Source: Hyphomicrobiales bacterium
Lineage (GTDB): Bacteria > Pseudomonadota > Alphaproteobacteria > Rhizobiales > Rhizobiaceae
NCBI GenBank assembly: GCA_900473185.1
Contig: UCKU01000010.1
Coordinates: 62,001-126,000, forward strand
Direction: 5' to 3'
DNA length: 64,000 bases
Shown here: one piece after another, positions 17,840-26,397 of the stretch
Numbering within the stretch: position 1 is the stretch's first letter
Layout of the letters: every line of letters starts with the position of its first letter
Program-made: the position numbers and the translations under genes
Notes under the pieces: model-generated
Told to the model about the DNA's origin: nothing
The model's database searches: none
What the model saw: the letters and a program-made list of their open reading frames with translations, nothing else

Positions 17840-18616
17840 ATGCCCGGCGTAACCCGACTTTCGGTCCGCAATATCAGAAAGAGCTTCGGCACCCATGAAG
17901 TGCTGCGCGGCATATCGCTCGATGCCGAGGATGGCGACGTGATCTCGCTGCTCGGCGCGTCTGGCTCCGGCAAATCCACCTTCCTGCGCTGTATCAACCT
18001 TCTTGAAGTGGCGAGCGACGGCGAAATCTGGGTCGACGGCGAACACATCCAGATGATCCACAAGAACGGCAAGACAAAGCCGGCGAGCCAGAAGCAGGTC
18101 GACCATATCCGCTCAGAACTCGGCATGGTCTTCCAGTCCTTCAATCTGTGGTCTCATATGACCATCCTGCAGAATGTCATCGAAGGACCGGTCCATGTCT
18201 TGAAGCGGCCGCGGGCCGAATGCATCGCCGAAGCCGAAGCACTGCTCCAAAAGGTCGGCATTGCCGACAAGCGCCATGCTTACCCGGCGCATCTTTCGGG
18301 CGGCCAGCAGCAGCGGGCGGCCATTGCCCGTTCGCTTGCCATGAAGCCGAAGGTCATGCTGTTCGACGAGCCGACGTCGGCGCTCGATCCGGAACTGGTC
18401 GGCGAAGTGCTGCGCGTCATGCGCGCGCTCGCCGAAGAGGGCATGACCATGCTCGTCGTCACCCACGAAATGAGCTTTGCCCGCAATGTGTCGAACCGCG
18501 TCGTCTTCATGCGCGAAGGGCTGGTCGAGAGCAGCGGCACGCCGAACGAAATGTTCGGCGGCGGCGCGTCGCCGGCCTTCCGCCAGTTCATCGGCCATTT
18601 CGGAAGCGGCCAATGA
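17840..18616 (+). CDS. Polar amino-acid ABC transporter ATP-binding protein (HisP-like)
   Basis: A 258-residue ATPase with Walker A (GASGSGKST), Q-loop ([12 protein letters not shown]), signature LSGGQQQR, Walker B ([13 protein letters not shown]) and switch His (VVTHEMSFA). This is the HisP/GlnQ group. The ATG at 17840 is preferred over a GTG at 17825 because GGAG lies five bases before it. Its stop overlaps the start of the HutH paralogue (ATGA at 18613), so transporter and lyase are translationally coupled. Confidence 0.92.
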   Translation: MPGVTRLSVRNIRKSFGTHEVLRGISLDAEDGDVISLLGASGSGKSTFLRCINLLEVASDGEIWVDGEHIQMIHKNGKTKPASQKQVDHIRSELGMVFQSFNLWSHMTILQNVIEGPVHVLKRPRAECIAEAEALLQKVGIADKRHAYPAHLSGGQQQRAAIARSLAMKPKVMLFDEPTSALDPELVGEVLRVMRALAEEGMTMLVVTHEMSFARNVSNRVVFMREGLVESSGTPNEMFGGGASPAFRQFIGHFGSGQ

Positions 18617-20106
18617 CCATCACCATCGACAGGGTTGCCGGCTGGCGCGATATCGCGCGCGTGGCCGAGGGGGAAGCGCTTGGCCTATCGCAAGCGGCCT
18701 GGGATCGTGTCACGCATGCAAGCCGCATCGTCGAGCGGATCGTCGAGACCGGCGTGCGGGCCTATGGCATCAATACCGGCGTTGGTGCGCTTTCTGATAC
18801 CGTTGTCGACAGGGCCTCGCAGAGCAGACTGTCACGCAACATCATTCTTAGCCATGCGGTTGGCGTTGGCGAATTGCTGGCGCCGCGCGAGGTGCGCGCC
18901 ATCATCGCCGCGCAGATCGCCAATTTTGCCCACGGGCATTCCGGCGTGCGTCCCGAGATCCTCCGCCATCTCGCCACTTTTCTCGAAAAGGGCTGCATCC
19001 CTGACGTTCCCTCCAAGGGTTCGGCGGGCTACCTCACCCATAACGCCCACAATGCGCTGGTGCTGATCGGCGAAGGCAGCGCCAGCGTTAAGGGCGGCCA
19101 TATGAGCGGCCGCGACGCGCTTGCCGCCATCGGCCTCGAACCATTGGTGCTCGGTGCCAAGGAGGGGCTTAGCCTCGTCAACGGCACAGCCTGCGCGACC
19201 GGGCTTGCAAGTGTTGCCTTGGCGCGCGCCGAGCGGCTTCTCGACTGGGCCGATGCGATCGCGGCACTCACGCTTGAAGCGGCCGGCTGCCAGATGGCGG
19301 CCTTCGATGCTGCTGTTCTGGCACTGCGTCCCTCCAAGGGCATCGCCAGCGTCGGCGCCTCGCTGCGTGCCAGGCTTGCTGGCAGCGGGCTGATATCAGC
19401 TGCGACAGGCAAACGGACGCAGGACGCGCTCAGCCTGCGTTCGATCCCGCATGCCCATGGTGCTGCACGCGATGTCTTCGATAGTTCGGCCCTCGTCGTC
19501 GATCAGGAACTTGCCTCCGTCACCGACAATCCCGCCGTATCCGGCACGCCCGAGGAGCCGATCATATCCTCCGAAGCACATGCCGTAGCCCCTGCCCTTG
19601 CACAGGCTGCCGATAGTCTTGCGACGGCCCTCGCTCAGATTTCCGCCATGAGCGAACGGCGCATGGACCGCCTCGTCAATCCGCTCGTGAGCGGCCTGCC
19701 GCCATTCCTGGCAAGCGATGCCGGCAGCAATTCCGGCCTCATGATCGCGCAATATACGGCAGCAGCCCTTGCCAACGAGAACCGGCGACTTGCCGCACCG
19801 GCCTCCACCGATGGCGGTATCACATCCGGCCTGCAGGAGGATTTCCTGGCGCACCCGACGGCCGCCGCCAACAAGCTTCTCACGCTGATCGATAATGCCG
19901 AATACATCCTGGCGATCGAATTGATGGCGGCTGCGCAGGCCCACGAATTCCTCGTCGGTACCGCGTCGAGGGCGACGGGCACGGATGCTATCTACAAAGC
20001 CGTTCGCACGATCGTGCCTGCCTATGCCGATGACCGGCCGCTTTCGCGCGACATCGAGGCCTTGCGGGGACTGATCCGCAAGGCCGCAGCACCAGCAATT
20101 CCCTGA
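18613..20106 (+). CDS. Histidine ammonia-lyase-like protein lacking the MIO triad
   Basis: A 497-residue member of the aromatic amino-acid lyase fold. Shared landmarks are [10 protein letters not shown] (Tyr51), [12 protein letters not shown] (His81), SLVNGTA (Asn190), Gln270 and LQEDF. The cofactor segment is changed: where HutH at 9800 has [11 protein letters not shown], this protein has KGSAGYLTH, about three residues shorter. Ser137-Ala138-Gly139 replace Ala-Ser-Gly, so the serine needed for MIO is absent. Leu273 stands where the catalytic Tyr of the YSLR-type segment should be, and EAH replaces NFH. A normal ammonia-lyase reaction is therefore unlikely. The HAL superfamily contains MIO-free enzymes such as ergothionase, which eliminates trimethylamine. 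Coupled to a histidine-type transporter and followed by an FAD oxidase. The fold is sure; the reaction is unknown. Confidence 0.85.
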   Translation: MTITIDRVAGWRDIARVAEGEALGLSQAAWDRVTHASRIVERIVETGVRAYGINTGVGALSDTVVDRASQSRLSRNIILSHAVGVGELLAPREVRAIIAAQIANFAHGHSGVRPEILRHLATFLEKGCIPDVPSKGSAGYLTHNAHNALVLIGEGSASVKGGHMSGRDALAAIGLEPLVLGAKEGLSLVNGTACATGLASVALARAERLLDWADAIAALTLEAAGCQMAAFDAAVLALRPSKGIASVGASLRARLAGSGLISAATGKRTQDALSLRSIPHAHGAARDVFDSSALVVDQELASVTDNPAVSGTPEEPIISSEAHAVAPALAQAADSLATALAQISAMSERRMDRLVNPLVSGLPPFLASDAGSNSGLMIAQYTAAALANENRRLAAPASTDGGITSGLQEDFLAHPTAAANKLLTLIDNAEYILAIELMAAAQAHEFLVGTASRATGTDAIYKAVRTIVPAYADDRPLSRDIEALRGLIRKAAAPAIP

Positions 20107-20115
20107 GGAGACTTC

Positions 20116-21246
20116 ATGACCGCCAGCTTCGACGTCGCCGTTATCGGCCTCGGTGCCATGGGGAGTGCTGCGCTCGCCTTTCTGGCAGCCCGCGGTGTCA
20201 GGGCGATCGGCTTCGATGCCTATTTTCCCGCCCATGCGCTGAGTTCCTCGCATGGCGACAGCCGCCTGATCCGGCTCGGCTATTTCGAGGACCCGTCCTA
20301 TGTTCCGCTGCTCAAGCGCGCCTATCAGAACTGGCGGTCGCTGGAGGCACGCCTGCGCACCGAGATCCTGACGATAACAGGCGTGTTGCAGATCGGCGCA
20401 CCGGACAGCAAGATCGTTGCCGGTACGCGCGCTTCCTCCGAACTCCACGGACTAGCCTATGAGGCGCTGGACAAGGAAGAGATGGCGCGCCGCTTTCCGG
20501 CCTTCCAGCTCGACGATCATGAGATGGCGCTGTTTGACCCGCTGGGCGGCTATCTTCGTCCCGAGGCGGCTGTGCTCGGCTACCTGAGGCTTGCTGTCGA
20601 GGACGGCGCGGTCCTCCATTTCGGCGAGAAAGTGACCGCAATCGAGCCCGATGATGCCGGCGTGACGATCATCTCTGAAACCGGGAGGTATCGGGCAGGG
20701 AAAATCGTTGTGGCGACCGGATCGTGGATTGCCGAACTGATACCCCAACTGAAGCAGGCGGCGGTGCCGATCCGTCAGGTGGTTGCCTGGTATCAGCCGC
20801 AGGATGATGTCGCGACGCAGCCGCAGCGCATGCCCTGTTTCCTGCGGGACGAAGGTGCACAAGGCACCTATTTCGGTTTTCCCGCCATCGGCGTCGACGG
20901 GGTGAAGGTCGGCAAGCACGCACATTTCCGCGAGCCGATCGATCCCAACAAGCCAAACCCGCCCGTCAACGATGCCGACCGGAACTTGCTTGACAGCTTC
21001 ATCAGGAAGCGTGTTCCGGCTGCGGCCGGTCTTCGCATGAAGGAAACGACCTGCCGCTATACGATGCTGCCGAGCGAGGACTTTCTTCTCGACCATGTGC
21101 CAGGCGAAAAGAACATTGTCGTCGCTTCGCCCTGCTCCGGCCACGGCTTCAAGTTCACGAGCGTCGTCGGCGAAATCCTGGCGGATCTTGCCATTGATGG
21201 GCAGACCGACCTGCCGATCAATGCCTTTTCCTTTGCCAAGATCTGA
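20116..21246 (+). CDS. FAD-dependent amine oxidase of the monomeric sarcosine oxidase / N-methyltryptophan oxidase family
   Basis: A 376-residue flavoprotein with an N-terminal dinucleotide fold (VIGLGAMGSA, residues 9-18). SSSHGDSRLIR follows. Lys264 in GVKVGKHAH aligns with the oxygen-activating Lys of sarcosine oxidase. Cys313 in TTCRYTMLP aligns with the Cys that covalently attaches FAD. The C-terminal SGHGFKFTSVVGEIL segment is also conserved. Family members oxidise N-methyl amino acids to the free amino acid, formaldehyde and H2O2. It sits 10 bases after the MIO-less lyase, which suggests an N-methylated or secondary amine substrate related to histidine. The substrate call is inference. 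Confidence 0.88.
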   Translation: MTASFDVAVIGLGAMGSAALAFLAARGVRAIGFDAYFPAHALSSSHGDSRLIRLGYFEDPSYVPLLKRAYQNWRSLEARLRTEILTITGVLQIGAPDSKIVAGTRASSELHGLAYEALDKEEMARRFPAFQLDDHEMALFDPLGGYLRPEAAVLGYLRLAVEDGAVLHFGEKVTAIEPDDAGVTIISETGRYRAGKIVVATGSWIAELIPQLKQAAVPIRQVVAWYQPQDDVATQPQRMPCFLRDEGAQGTYFGFPAIGVDGVKVGKHAHFREPIDPNKPNPPVNDADRNLLDSFIRKRVPAAAGLRMKETTCRYTMLPSEDFLLDHVPGEKNIVVASPCSGHGFKFTSVVGEILADLAIDGQTDLPINAFSFAKI

Positions 21247-21278
21247 GTACCAGCTCTCAGGAGCTGGCGATGATCATG

Positions 21279-21545
21279 TCAGTTCGGGACCGCGTAGATA
21301 TGCGTCTTGTCCGCAATTTCCCGCTTCTCGCGGATGAGATTCAGGAAAGCGCGCTCATCGAGGTTTTCGGCATCAAGCCCTTCCCAGTCGAGCGCCGTCT
21401 GCATGAGCGCCATATCCATTAGACGCACGAGATCCATGAGCTCCAGTGATGAAGCACTATCTCTTGCTGCAGAAATAAGACGAAAGAGCCGCAGGAATCC
21501 CACCGGCCCATTGCTGTCAATCATATCAGAAATTCCATCGGCCAT
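21279..21545 (-). CDS. Small hypothetical protein
   Basis: An 88-residue protein (MADGISDMID..., ending THIYAVPN) that I do not recognise. It is mostly helical in appearance and acidic (LELMDLVRLMDMALMQTAL then DWEGLDAENLDERAFLNLI), with no membrane segment or signal. It is convergent with the FAD oxidase gene, 32 bases away. The ribosome site is unclear: AAGG lies only two bases before the ATG, so an internal start at 21521 is possible. About 290 bases without a gene separate it from the next gene. Confidence 0.5.
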   Translation of the reverse strand: MADGISDMIDSNGPVGFLRLFRLISAARDSASSLELMDLVRLMDMALMQTALDWEGLDAENLDERAFLNLIREKREIADKTHIYAVPN

Positions 21546-21838
21546 CGCCTTGATTTGCCTCCGAGCTTACCCGCTGCAAAACGCTAACACACCCTATGAG
21601 TTGCGTAAATGACCCGATTTGATCGAATTAAATCACTAGAAGAGCGTCACTTTATTGAAATGCCGACATAGAAATTGGCACCCAATCGGTAGTATTTTTC
21701 AGAAGCCCGCGACCAGAATGGACGTTCGCGATCTTTAAACTGCGACTTCTCAACGCCTATAAGCTGTCGTTCTTCAACAATTGCCCGTAATCCCCGATTA
21801 AGTATATTGTTGCGCCTCCACTGATACGCGAGGCGGTC

Positions 21839-22897
21839 GTGAACAAAGCCTTCCCTCCTCTTCCATTCGGCAGCGAACGCGCCGATCTGGATAAATCGCC
21901 ACTTGAAATCAGAGGCCTGCTTTCGCGGCCGATCTGGCGTGAACTCAGAACCTTTCTGGCAGTCGCCAAAAGCCCTTCCTTTGCTCAAGCCGCTGAGCTG
22001 CTCGGCACCAGTGCGCCAACCGTCAGCCGTGATGTGAAGCGCCTTCAGGACCAGATCGGTTCGCAACTCGTCATCTCGACCTTTTCCGGCGTCACGCTGA
22101 CGGAAACCGGACGCAAGCTCGCCATCCAGGTTGCAGAGCTCGATTTCCAGCTGTTTTCCCTTTCCAACGACCTGAAGGATGAGATGGACGCTGTCACCGG
22201 ACGGGTTGCCGTCAGCGTGACCTCCGGCCTTGCCGTCGCCATCGTCGCTCCCGCCGTGCCCCGGCTGAACGACAACTATCCGCGCCTCAATCTCGACATC
22301 CGGGAACAGGTGTCGCTCGTCAATTTCGAGAAGAACCAGGCTGATCTGATGATCTCGCTCTCTCCGATTTCGAGGGCGGATGTCGATTGCGTCGAGATCG
22401 GCACTCTTCATCTCATTCCGATCGCCAGCCGTGATTATCTGAAGAAATCCGGTGTCCCGCAGCGCCAGTTCATCTCCCAGCACGTCTATGTGCAGTGTAA
22501 CTACTATGCTTCCGAACGCGAGATCTGGGATGGCTGGCGTGGCCTCGTCGAAGCCGGCCACCAGACCCACAACTGCGAGAATTCGCTTGCCTACTTTGCT
22601 CTCGTACGCAACGGCGCCGGCGTGGGGTTGCTCGGGAATTATGTGCTCGCAGATCCCGAACTCGTGCCGCTCGAGCTCGGCGTGCATGTCGCCTTGCCCG
22701 TCTATCTGACCTCGGTTGCCAATCGCCGGCAATCGAGACCTGTGGCCGCCGTCTATGACTGGATCGTCGATATTTTCAGGAGCAACCCGTCTTTCGACAG
22801 CAGATTGACCTTCCCGTCCGGGCGGCACGAACAGGAGGAGAGCTTGCGCAAGATGCTCGAAACTATCGCTCCTCCGCCGCCTTCACAATTTGGCTGA
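21839..22897 (+). CDS. LysR-family transcriptional regulator
   Basis: A 352-residue regulator with an unusually long N-terminal extension (about 30 residues) before the LysR HTH (LRTFLAVAKSPSFAQAAELL, then GTSAPTVSRDVKRLQDQIG). The effector domain follows, from about residue 120. The start is a GTG with GAGG five bases upstream. It is not next to an obvious target: upstream is a small hypothetical gene, and downstream genes are on the other strand and overlap its 3' end by 35 bases. The target is therefore unknown. Confidence 0.88.
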   Translation: MNKAFPPLPFGSERADLDKSPLEIRGLLSRPIWRELRTFLAVAKSPSFAQAAELLGTSAPTVSRDVKRLQDQIGSQLVISTFSGVTLTETGRKLAIQVAELDFQLFSLSNDLKDEMDAVTGRVAVSVTSGLAVAIVAPAVPRLNDNYPRLNLDIREQVSLVNFEKNQADLMISLSPISRADVDCVEIGTLHLIPIASRDYLKKSGVPQRQFISQHVYVQCNYYASEREIWDGWRGLVEAGHQTHNCENSLAYFALVRNGAGVGLLGNYVLADPELVPLELGVHVALPVYLTSVANRRQSRPVAAVYDWIVDIFRSNPSFDSRLTFPSGRHEQEESLRKMLETIAPPPPSQFG

Positions 22898-23084
22898 GCT
22901 CTTCCGAGATCGAAAGATAGGCATTCGCGACATCCTCCAGGAAGCCGGCGAGCTCGACCGGCTGCACTGTCGGATCATTGATGAGACGACGCACCATTTC
23001 GGTGTGTAGTTTCGTGCGCGTGAGAATTTCCTCCTGCAGCGCAGCCGTTGCAGACATGTCGCCCGCGTTGTCAAAACCTGCCAT
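22863..23084 (-). CDS. Small hypothetical protein, coupled to an acyltransferase-like gene
   Basis: A 73-residue, probably helical protein (MAGFDNAGDMSATAAL..., ISEELSQIVKAAEER) of unknown function. It starts two bases after the stop of the acyltransferase-like gene, so the pair is probably co-translated, and its 3' end overlaps the convergent LysR gene. No signal or membrane segment is seen. Confidence 0.55.
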   Translation of the reverse strand: MAGFDNAGDMSATAALQEEILTRTKLHTEMVRRLINDPTVQPVELAGFLEDVANAYLSISEELSQIVKAAEER

Positions 23085-23086
23085 TG

Positions 23087-23638
23087 TTATGCTGTCTCAA
23101 ACGAACTCGGGGCGTCCCATTGACCTTCGATGCGCAACAGCATGGCGCTGCTGCTTTCCATGGTAATCGGATCAGATGACGCGGGGATCGTGCCGACAAC
23201 GGTCAGATAGGGCTCGGGATGGCCGGCAATTTCCACCGGCGGGCTGTCGACGATCTCCAGATCGAAGAGGATGGTCCATAGCCGCGCGAGGCGCTGCTCG
23301 GCCTGGGTCAGAACCTTCGTATAGCCCTTGCGCGCTACGTGATCGAAGGTCATCTGAATGCAACGCTTAACCGTAAAAGGGTGTCGGTACTTTTCGCGGA
23401 AGCAGGTTCGTTCATACTTGGCAAAGTCAGCGAACCAGCGGATGCGAAGCGAGCCGACCGGCTCTTCGCCATCATAAAAGACGAAATGCGTGGCCTGGTG
23501 ATCATTACCGTCGAAGATGAAGGAGGGCGAGATACCGTGCTCATGGACAAAGCAGATGCTTCTCAAGATCATCGCATCCCGAACATGGTCCGGGGTCGTT
23601 GCGACTTGGCATCGAAGATTGGGATATTTGTTCACCAT
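23087..23638 (-). CDS. GNAT / autoinducer-synthase-like N-acyltransferase
   Basis: A 183-residue protein. Features of an acyl-CoA/acyl-ACP transferase fold are visible: AMILRSICFVHEHGIS near the N-terminus, FDGNDHQATHFVFYDGEEPVG with the beta hairpin, VGSLRIRWF as central strand, and FTVKRCIQMTFDHVARKGYTK as the cofactor-binding helix region. The order recalls LuxI-like and hemolysin-type GNATs, but I do not see the full LuxI residue set. The start at 23638 is chosen for GAGG seven bases before it. It is divergent from a 66-residue gene and coupled to the small gene downstream. Substrate unknown. Confidence 0.65.
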   Translation of the reverse strand: MVNKYPNLRCQVATTPDHVRDAMILRSICFVHEHGISPSFIFDGNDHQATHFVFYDGEEPVGSLRIRWFADFAKYERTCFREKYRHPFTVKRCIQMTFDHVARKGYTKVLTQAEQRLARLWTILFDLEIVDSPPVEIAGHPEPYLTVVGTIPASSDPITMESSSAMLLRIEGQWDAPSSFETA

Positions 23639-23724
23639 CGGTCGGCCTCTTTTTCTGTGCAACCCACTTCAACTCCAGAACGTCTGCGAAGCGAAGGACG
23701 AAGATTTCAGGGGGGATTTCAAAA

Positions 23725-23925
23725 ATGACGGACCCTGCCAATCCGATGGCAACCATCATCGCTCTCTGCGCGGAAGGGGCACGCCGGTTTGGCGACGACC
23801 CACAGGCCATTGCGAGCTTCGTCGAAAATGAGATTGCGCGTCTGTCCGAGAGAGAACAGCGCCAACTCAAAGAACAACTGACGCTTTTGACAGATGGAGG
23901 TGGATCTCAAAAGCCGATCATGTAA
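23725..23925 (+). CDS. Small hypothetical protein
   Basis: A 66-residue protein (MTDPANPMATIIALCAEGAR...) with a helical, charged C-terminal half (LSEREQRQLKEQLTLL). It has an excellent ribosome site (AGGGGGGA, 8 bases before ATG) and lies 49 bases before an XRE regulator on the same strand. It is divergent from the acyltransferase-like gene. I do not recognise a family. Confidence 0.6.
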   Translation: MTDPANPMATIIALCAEGARRFGDDPQAIASFVENEIARLSEREQRQLKEQLTLLTDGGGSQKPIM

Positions 23926-23974
23926 AGAGAACCTGCAAGATCTGCAGTCGACGGAAGTATTCTCAAGGATAGGC

Positions 23975-24328
23975 ATGAAAGATCAGGAACTGAATTTGGC
24001 AATCGGCCAGAGATTACGCTCCGTGCGCGCCGCTCGCGGCATCACCCAGAGCGAACTCGCTGCGCATATCGGCGTCGCGTTTCAGCAGATCCAGAAATAC
24101 GAGAATGGTACAAACCGCCTGTCCGTCGCGGTCATGCTGCGGCTATGCGGCTTCATGAAGGTGGATGCCGGCTGGTTCATCAACGGCATCGAAACCGAGG
24201 CGGGCGCTGGCGTCGAGGACGAGGCAGCCTATCTTGCCAGGGAAATCGAGCGTATCTCGGATCTGAAGATCCGACGCGATCTGACGATGCTGATCCACTC
24301 CCTGGCCGCCACCGATGTGGCGAACTGA
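23975..24328 (+). CDS. XRE-family HTH regulator
   Basis: A 117-residue DNA-binding protein. The helix-turn-helix (residues about 9-62) reads IGQRLRSVRAARGITQSELA, then HIGVAFQQIQKYENGTNRLS. The tail (GIETEAGAGVEDEAAYLARE) resembles short rhizobial XRE regulators. The start at 23975 is supported by AAGGA five bases upstream; an upstream frame extension is not credible. It probably shares a transcript with the 66-residue gene before it. The target is unknown. Confidence 0.85.
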   Translation: MKDQELNLAIGQRLRSVRAARGITQSELAAHIGVAFQQIQKYENGTNRLSVAVMLRLCGFMKVDAGWFINGIETEAGAGVEDEAAYLAREIERISDLKIRRDLTMLIHSLAATDVAN

Positions 24329-24453
24329 CCCCGTCTCCAGCAGGAAAACCAACAGCAATCCATTTGCCCGCCGCGCGGCGCTCACCTGATGGGGCGCGCC
24401 TTCTTTGAGCGGCCTCGCAGGCAAGCTGCGAGACCGAACCGTTTCTGGCAGCC

Positions 24454-25395
24454 TCAGGCGGCGTTCGGATAACGCGCAGCGTACCAGGTCTTGAACAGGC
24501 GATACTGGTTTTCGAGGTGACGGCGCTGCGAGTTGCTCAGCTTGTCGGTCTCGTTGAAGTGCAGCGTGTATTCCTTCTCGCCGTTCAGCACCATCAGATA
24601 CTTGTAGTGCAGCACGAGATCTGGACCTTCGTCATAGGTCGACAGAACCATCAGCGCCTCTTCGAGCTCGCGGGCGGCGCTGCGGGCGGCCGCATCACCC
24701 TTGGCTGCCTGTTCGCAGAGCGAAACGAGATGCAGCACTTCCTTCGGCAGCGCGTTGCCGATGCCGGTGATGGCCCCGCCCGCGCCGCAATTGACAAAGC
24801 CGTGATAGACGCCGGTATCGACACCGACCATCAGCGTCAGTGCATCATCGCCCGACGTGATGTTTTCGGCCGCATAGGTCATGTCGCTCTTGCCGCCGAA
24901 CTCCTTGAAGCCGACGAGATTCGAAAAGCGCGAACGCAGATCGAAGAACAGATCGGCGCGCGTCGCAAAGCCGTAATAGGGGCTGTTGTAGATGACTGCC
25001 GGCAGGCCCTTGGCCGCTTCGAGGATCGCCGAGAAATGGTCCCGCTGGGCCGAAACGGACGAACCGCGCGACAGAACGCGGGGGATGACCATCAACCCCT
25101 TGGCGCCAACAGCCGCAGCATGCGCAGCATGGGCGACGGCCGACTTGGTGTTGACGGCACCAGTGCCGACGATGACGGGAACACCTGCTTCGACGAGGCG
25201 CTTGACACCTTCCTGACGCTGTTCGTCGGTCAAGAGCGGCCAGTCGCCCATCGAACCGCAATAGACGACGGCGGACATGCCGAGATCGATCAGGTCCTTG
25301 CCCTTGCGGGCAAGCGCGTCAAAATTTGGGGTGCGGTCGTCGTTGCAGGGCGTCATGAGCGCCGGGATGCAGCCTTGGAATACGGAACCAGTCAT
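24454..25395 (-). CDS. DapA/NAL-family lyase or dehydratase
   Basis: A 313-residue Schiff-base enzyme of the dihydrodipicolinate synthase / N-acetylneuraminate lyase family. The catalytic lysine is Lys164 (VGFKEFGG) and the partner tyrosine Tyr136 (AVIYNSPYYG). The substrate loop reads GSMGDWP instead of the GTTGE of true DapA, so it is a catabolic relative. Possible activities include 2-keto-3-deoxy-sugar-acid dehydratase or aldolase and pyrroline-4-hydroxy-2-carboxylate deaminase. A 16-bp palindrome lies in its promoter region and an FCD GntR gene sits upstream on the same strand. With the pentose transporter and dehydrogenase nearby, a 2-keto-3-deoxyarabonate dehydratase role is attractive but unproven. 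Confidence 0.85.
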   Translation of the reverse strand: MTGSVFQGCIPALMTPCNDDRTPNFDALARKGKDLIDLGMSAVVYCGSMGDWPLLTDEQRQEGVKRLVEAGVPVIVGTGAVNTKSAVAHAAHAAAVGAKGLMVIPRVLSRGSSVSAQRDHFSAILEAAKGLPAVIYNSPYYGFATRADLFFDLRSRFSNLVGFKEFGGKSDMTYAAENITSGDDALTLMVGVDTGVYHGFVNCGAGGAITGIGNALPKEVLHLVSLCEQAAKGDAAARSAARELEEALMVLSTYDEGPDLVLHYKYLMVLNGEKEYTLHFNETDKLSNSQRRHLENQYRLFKTWYAARYPNAA

Positions 25396-25465
25396 CGCCA
25401 ATCTCTCGTTCTCTGGAAAACTCCCCGGACAGCGGGGTTGATGAGGCATGTAGCATCCTGCCGAC

Positions 25466-25481
25466 TTCTTGTCGACAAGAA
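25466..25481. promoter_or_regulatory. Candidate GntR operator upstream of the DapA-like gene
   Basis: TTCTTGTCGACAAGAA is a perfect 16-bp palindrome about 70 bases upstream of the DapA-like start. The TTGT/ACAA arms fit the style of FCD-type GntR operators. The regulator encoded at 25554-26258 is the natural candidate to bind it. Confidence 0.6.
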
Positions 25482-25553
25482 AAATACAGGAGACGACTTT
25501 CCTTCAATGCCGAGCGGGGCACTGCTGCTATGGTGCGAGAATTTTACGGGCGG

Positions 25554-26258
25554 CTAGAGCGCCAGCTTAGCGTTCTGGCGGGAATCGGCGGTGATGTAGG
25601 AGCGGATTTGGCCGACGATCTGATCGGCGTGGGCAGATGCCAGCCTGTCGGCCAGCGTCACGTCGCGATTGATGATCGCCTGGATCATCTCCTCATGCTC
25701 GCCGACATATTGGCGCGGCAGCACATCGTTGAAGGAGGAATAGTAGAGCCTCAGAATGCGGCGACCTTCATCCAGCAGGCGGGTGAAAAGCTCGACGTAA
25801 TATCTGTTCCGGCCGGCCTGGGCGATCGCGATATGGAAGTCGCGATTGGTCGAAATCATGCCGAGCACATCGCGGTTGCTGACCGCCGCCTCGAAAGCCT
25901 TCTGCTGCACAAGGATAGCGGCGATATCGCCTTCGGCGTGATTGGCAGCCGCAAGCCGGGTGGTGACGCGGTACATCAGCGTCAGCGCATCGAAAAATTC
26001 TGGCAGGCCGAGGAAATCGATATTCGAGACGATCGTCGCGCGGTTGGTGAGCGTGGTGATCAGGCCTTCGGCGGCAAGCCGCACCAAGGCTTCGCGGATC
26101 GGCGTGCGCGACAGCGCAAAACGATCCGACAGCTGCTGTTCGTCAATCGGGCTGCCCGGCGGCAATTTCAACTCGATGATCTCGTTTCGAAGCGTCTCAT
26201 AGACCGTCGATACGCCGGAGCCGCGCCTGTGCGTTTGCAGTTTTTCGGTCTCGTCCAC
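25554..26258 (-). CDS. FCD-type GntR regulator (next to DapA-like gene)
   Basis: A 234-residue regulator with a GntR winged helix (FALSRTPIREALVRLAAEGL) and an all-helical FCD ligand domain (NRDFHIAIAQAGRNRYYVEL; GEHEEMIQAIINRDV) with the conserved Asp/His metal-site residues. It lies upstream of the DapA-like gene on the same strand and probably controls it through the palindrome at 25466-25481. The ligand is probably a small sugar acid or other carboxylate, as is common for this domain. Confidence 0.88.
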   Translation of the reverse strand: MDETEKLQTHRRGSGVSTVYETLRNEIIELKLPPGSPIDEQQLSDRFALSRTPIREALVRLAAEGLITTLTNRATIVSNIDFLGLPEFFDALTLMYRVTTRLAAANHAEGDIAAILVQQKAFEAAVSNRDVLGMISTNRDFHIAIAQAGRNRYYVELFTRLLDEGRRILRLYYSSFNDVLPRQYVGEHEEMIQAIINRDVTLADRLASAHADQIVGQIRSYITADSRQNAKLAL

Positions 26259-26397
26259 GCGCCCATCGTCCTTTCAAGCAGCCGAGTTTACACCCAGTTA
26301 CTAGCGAATCCGCAAAAGGACTTCAAACTTAATATACTTTCTGTCGGCAGATGGAATTTTGAATGTTCCTTTTACCTCGGCGGGGAGACGGCGGCGC

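Noticed and set aside
22863..24328. Prophage or integrative-element remnant
   Set aside because: The small genes and XRE protein suggested it, but no integrase, terminase, portal, tRNA junction or direct repeats were found nearby.
24414..24432. CTCGCAG/CTGCGAG hairpin between the XRE and DapA-like genes
   Set aside because: It might act as a terminator for the convergent genes, but there is no T-run on either strand and the stem is short, so it is not listed as a feature.
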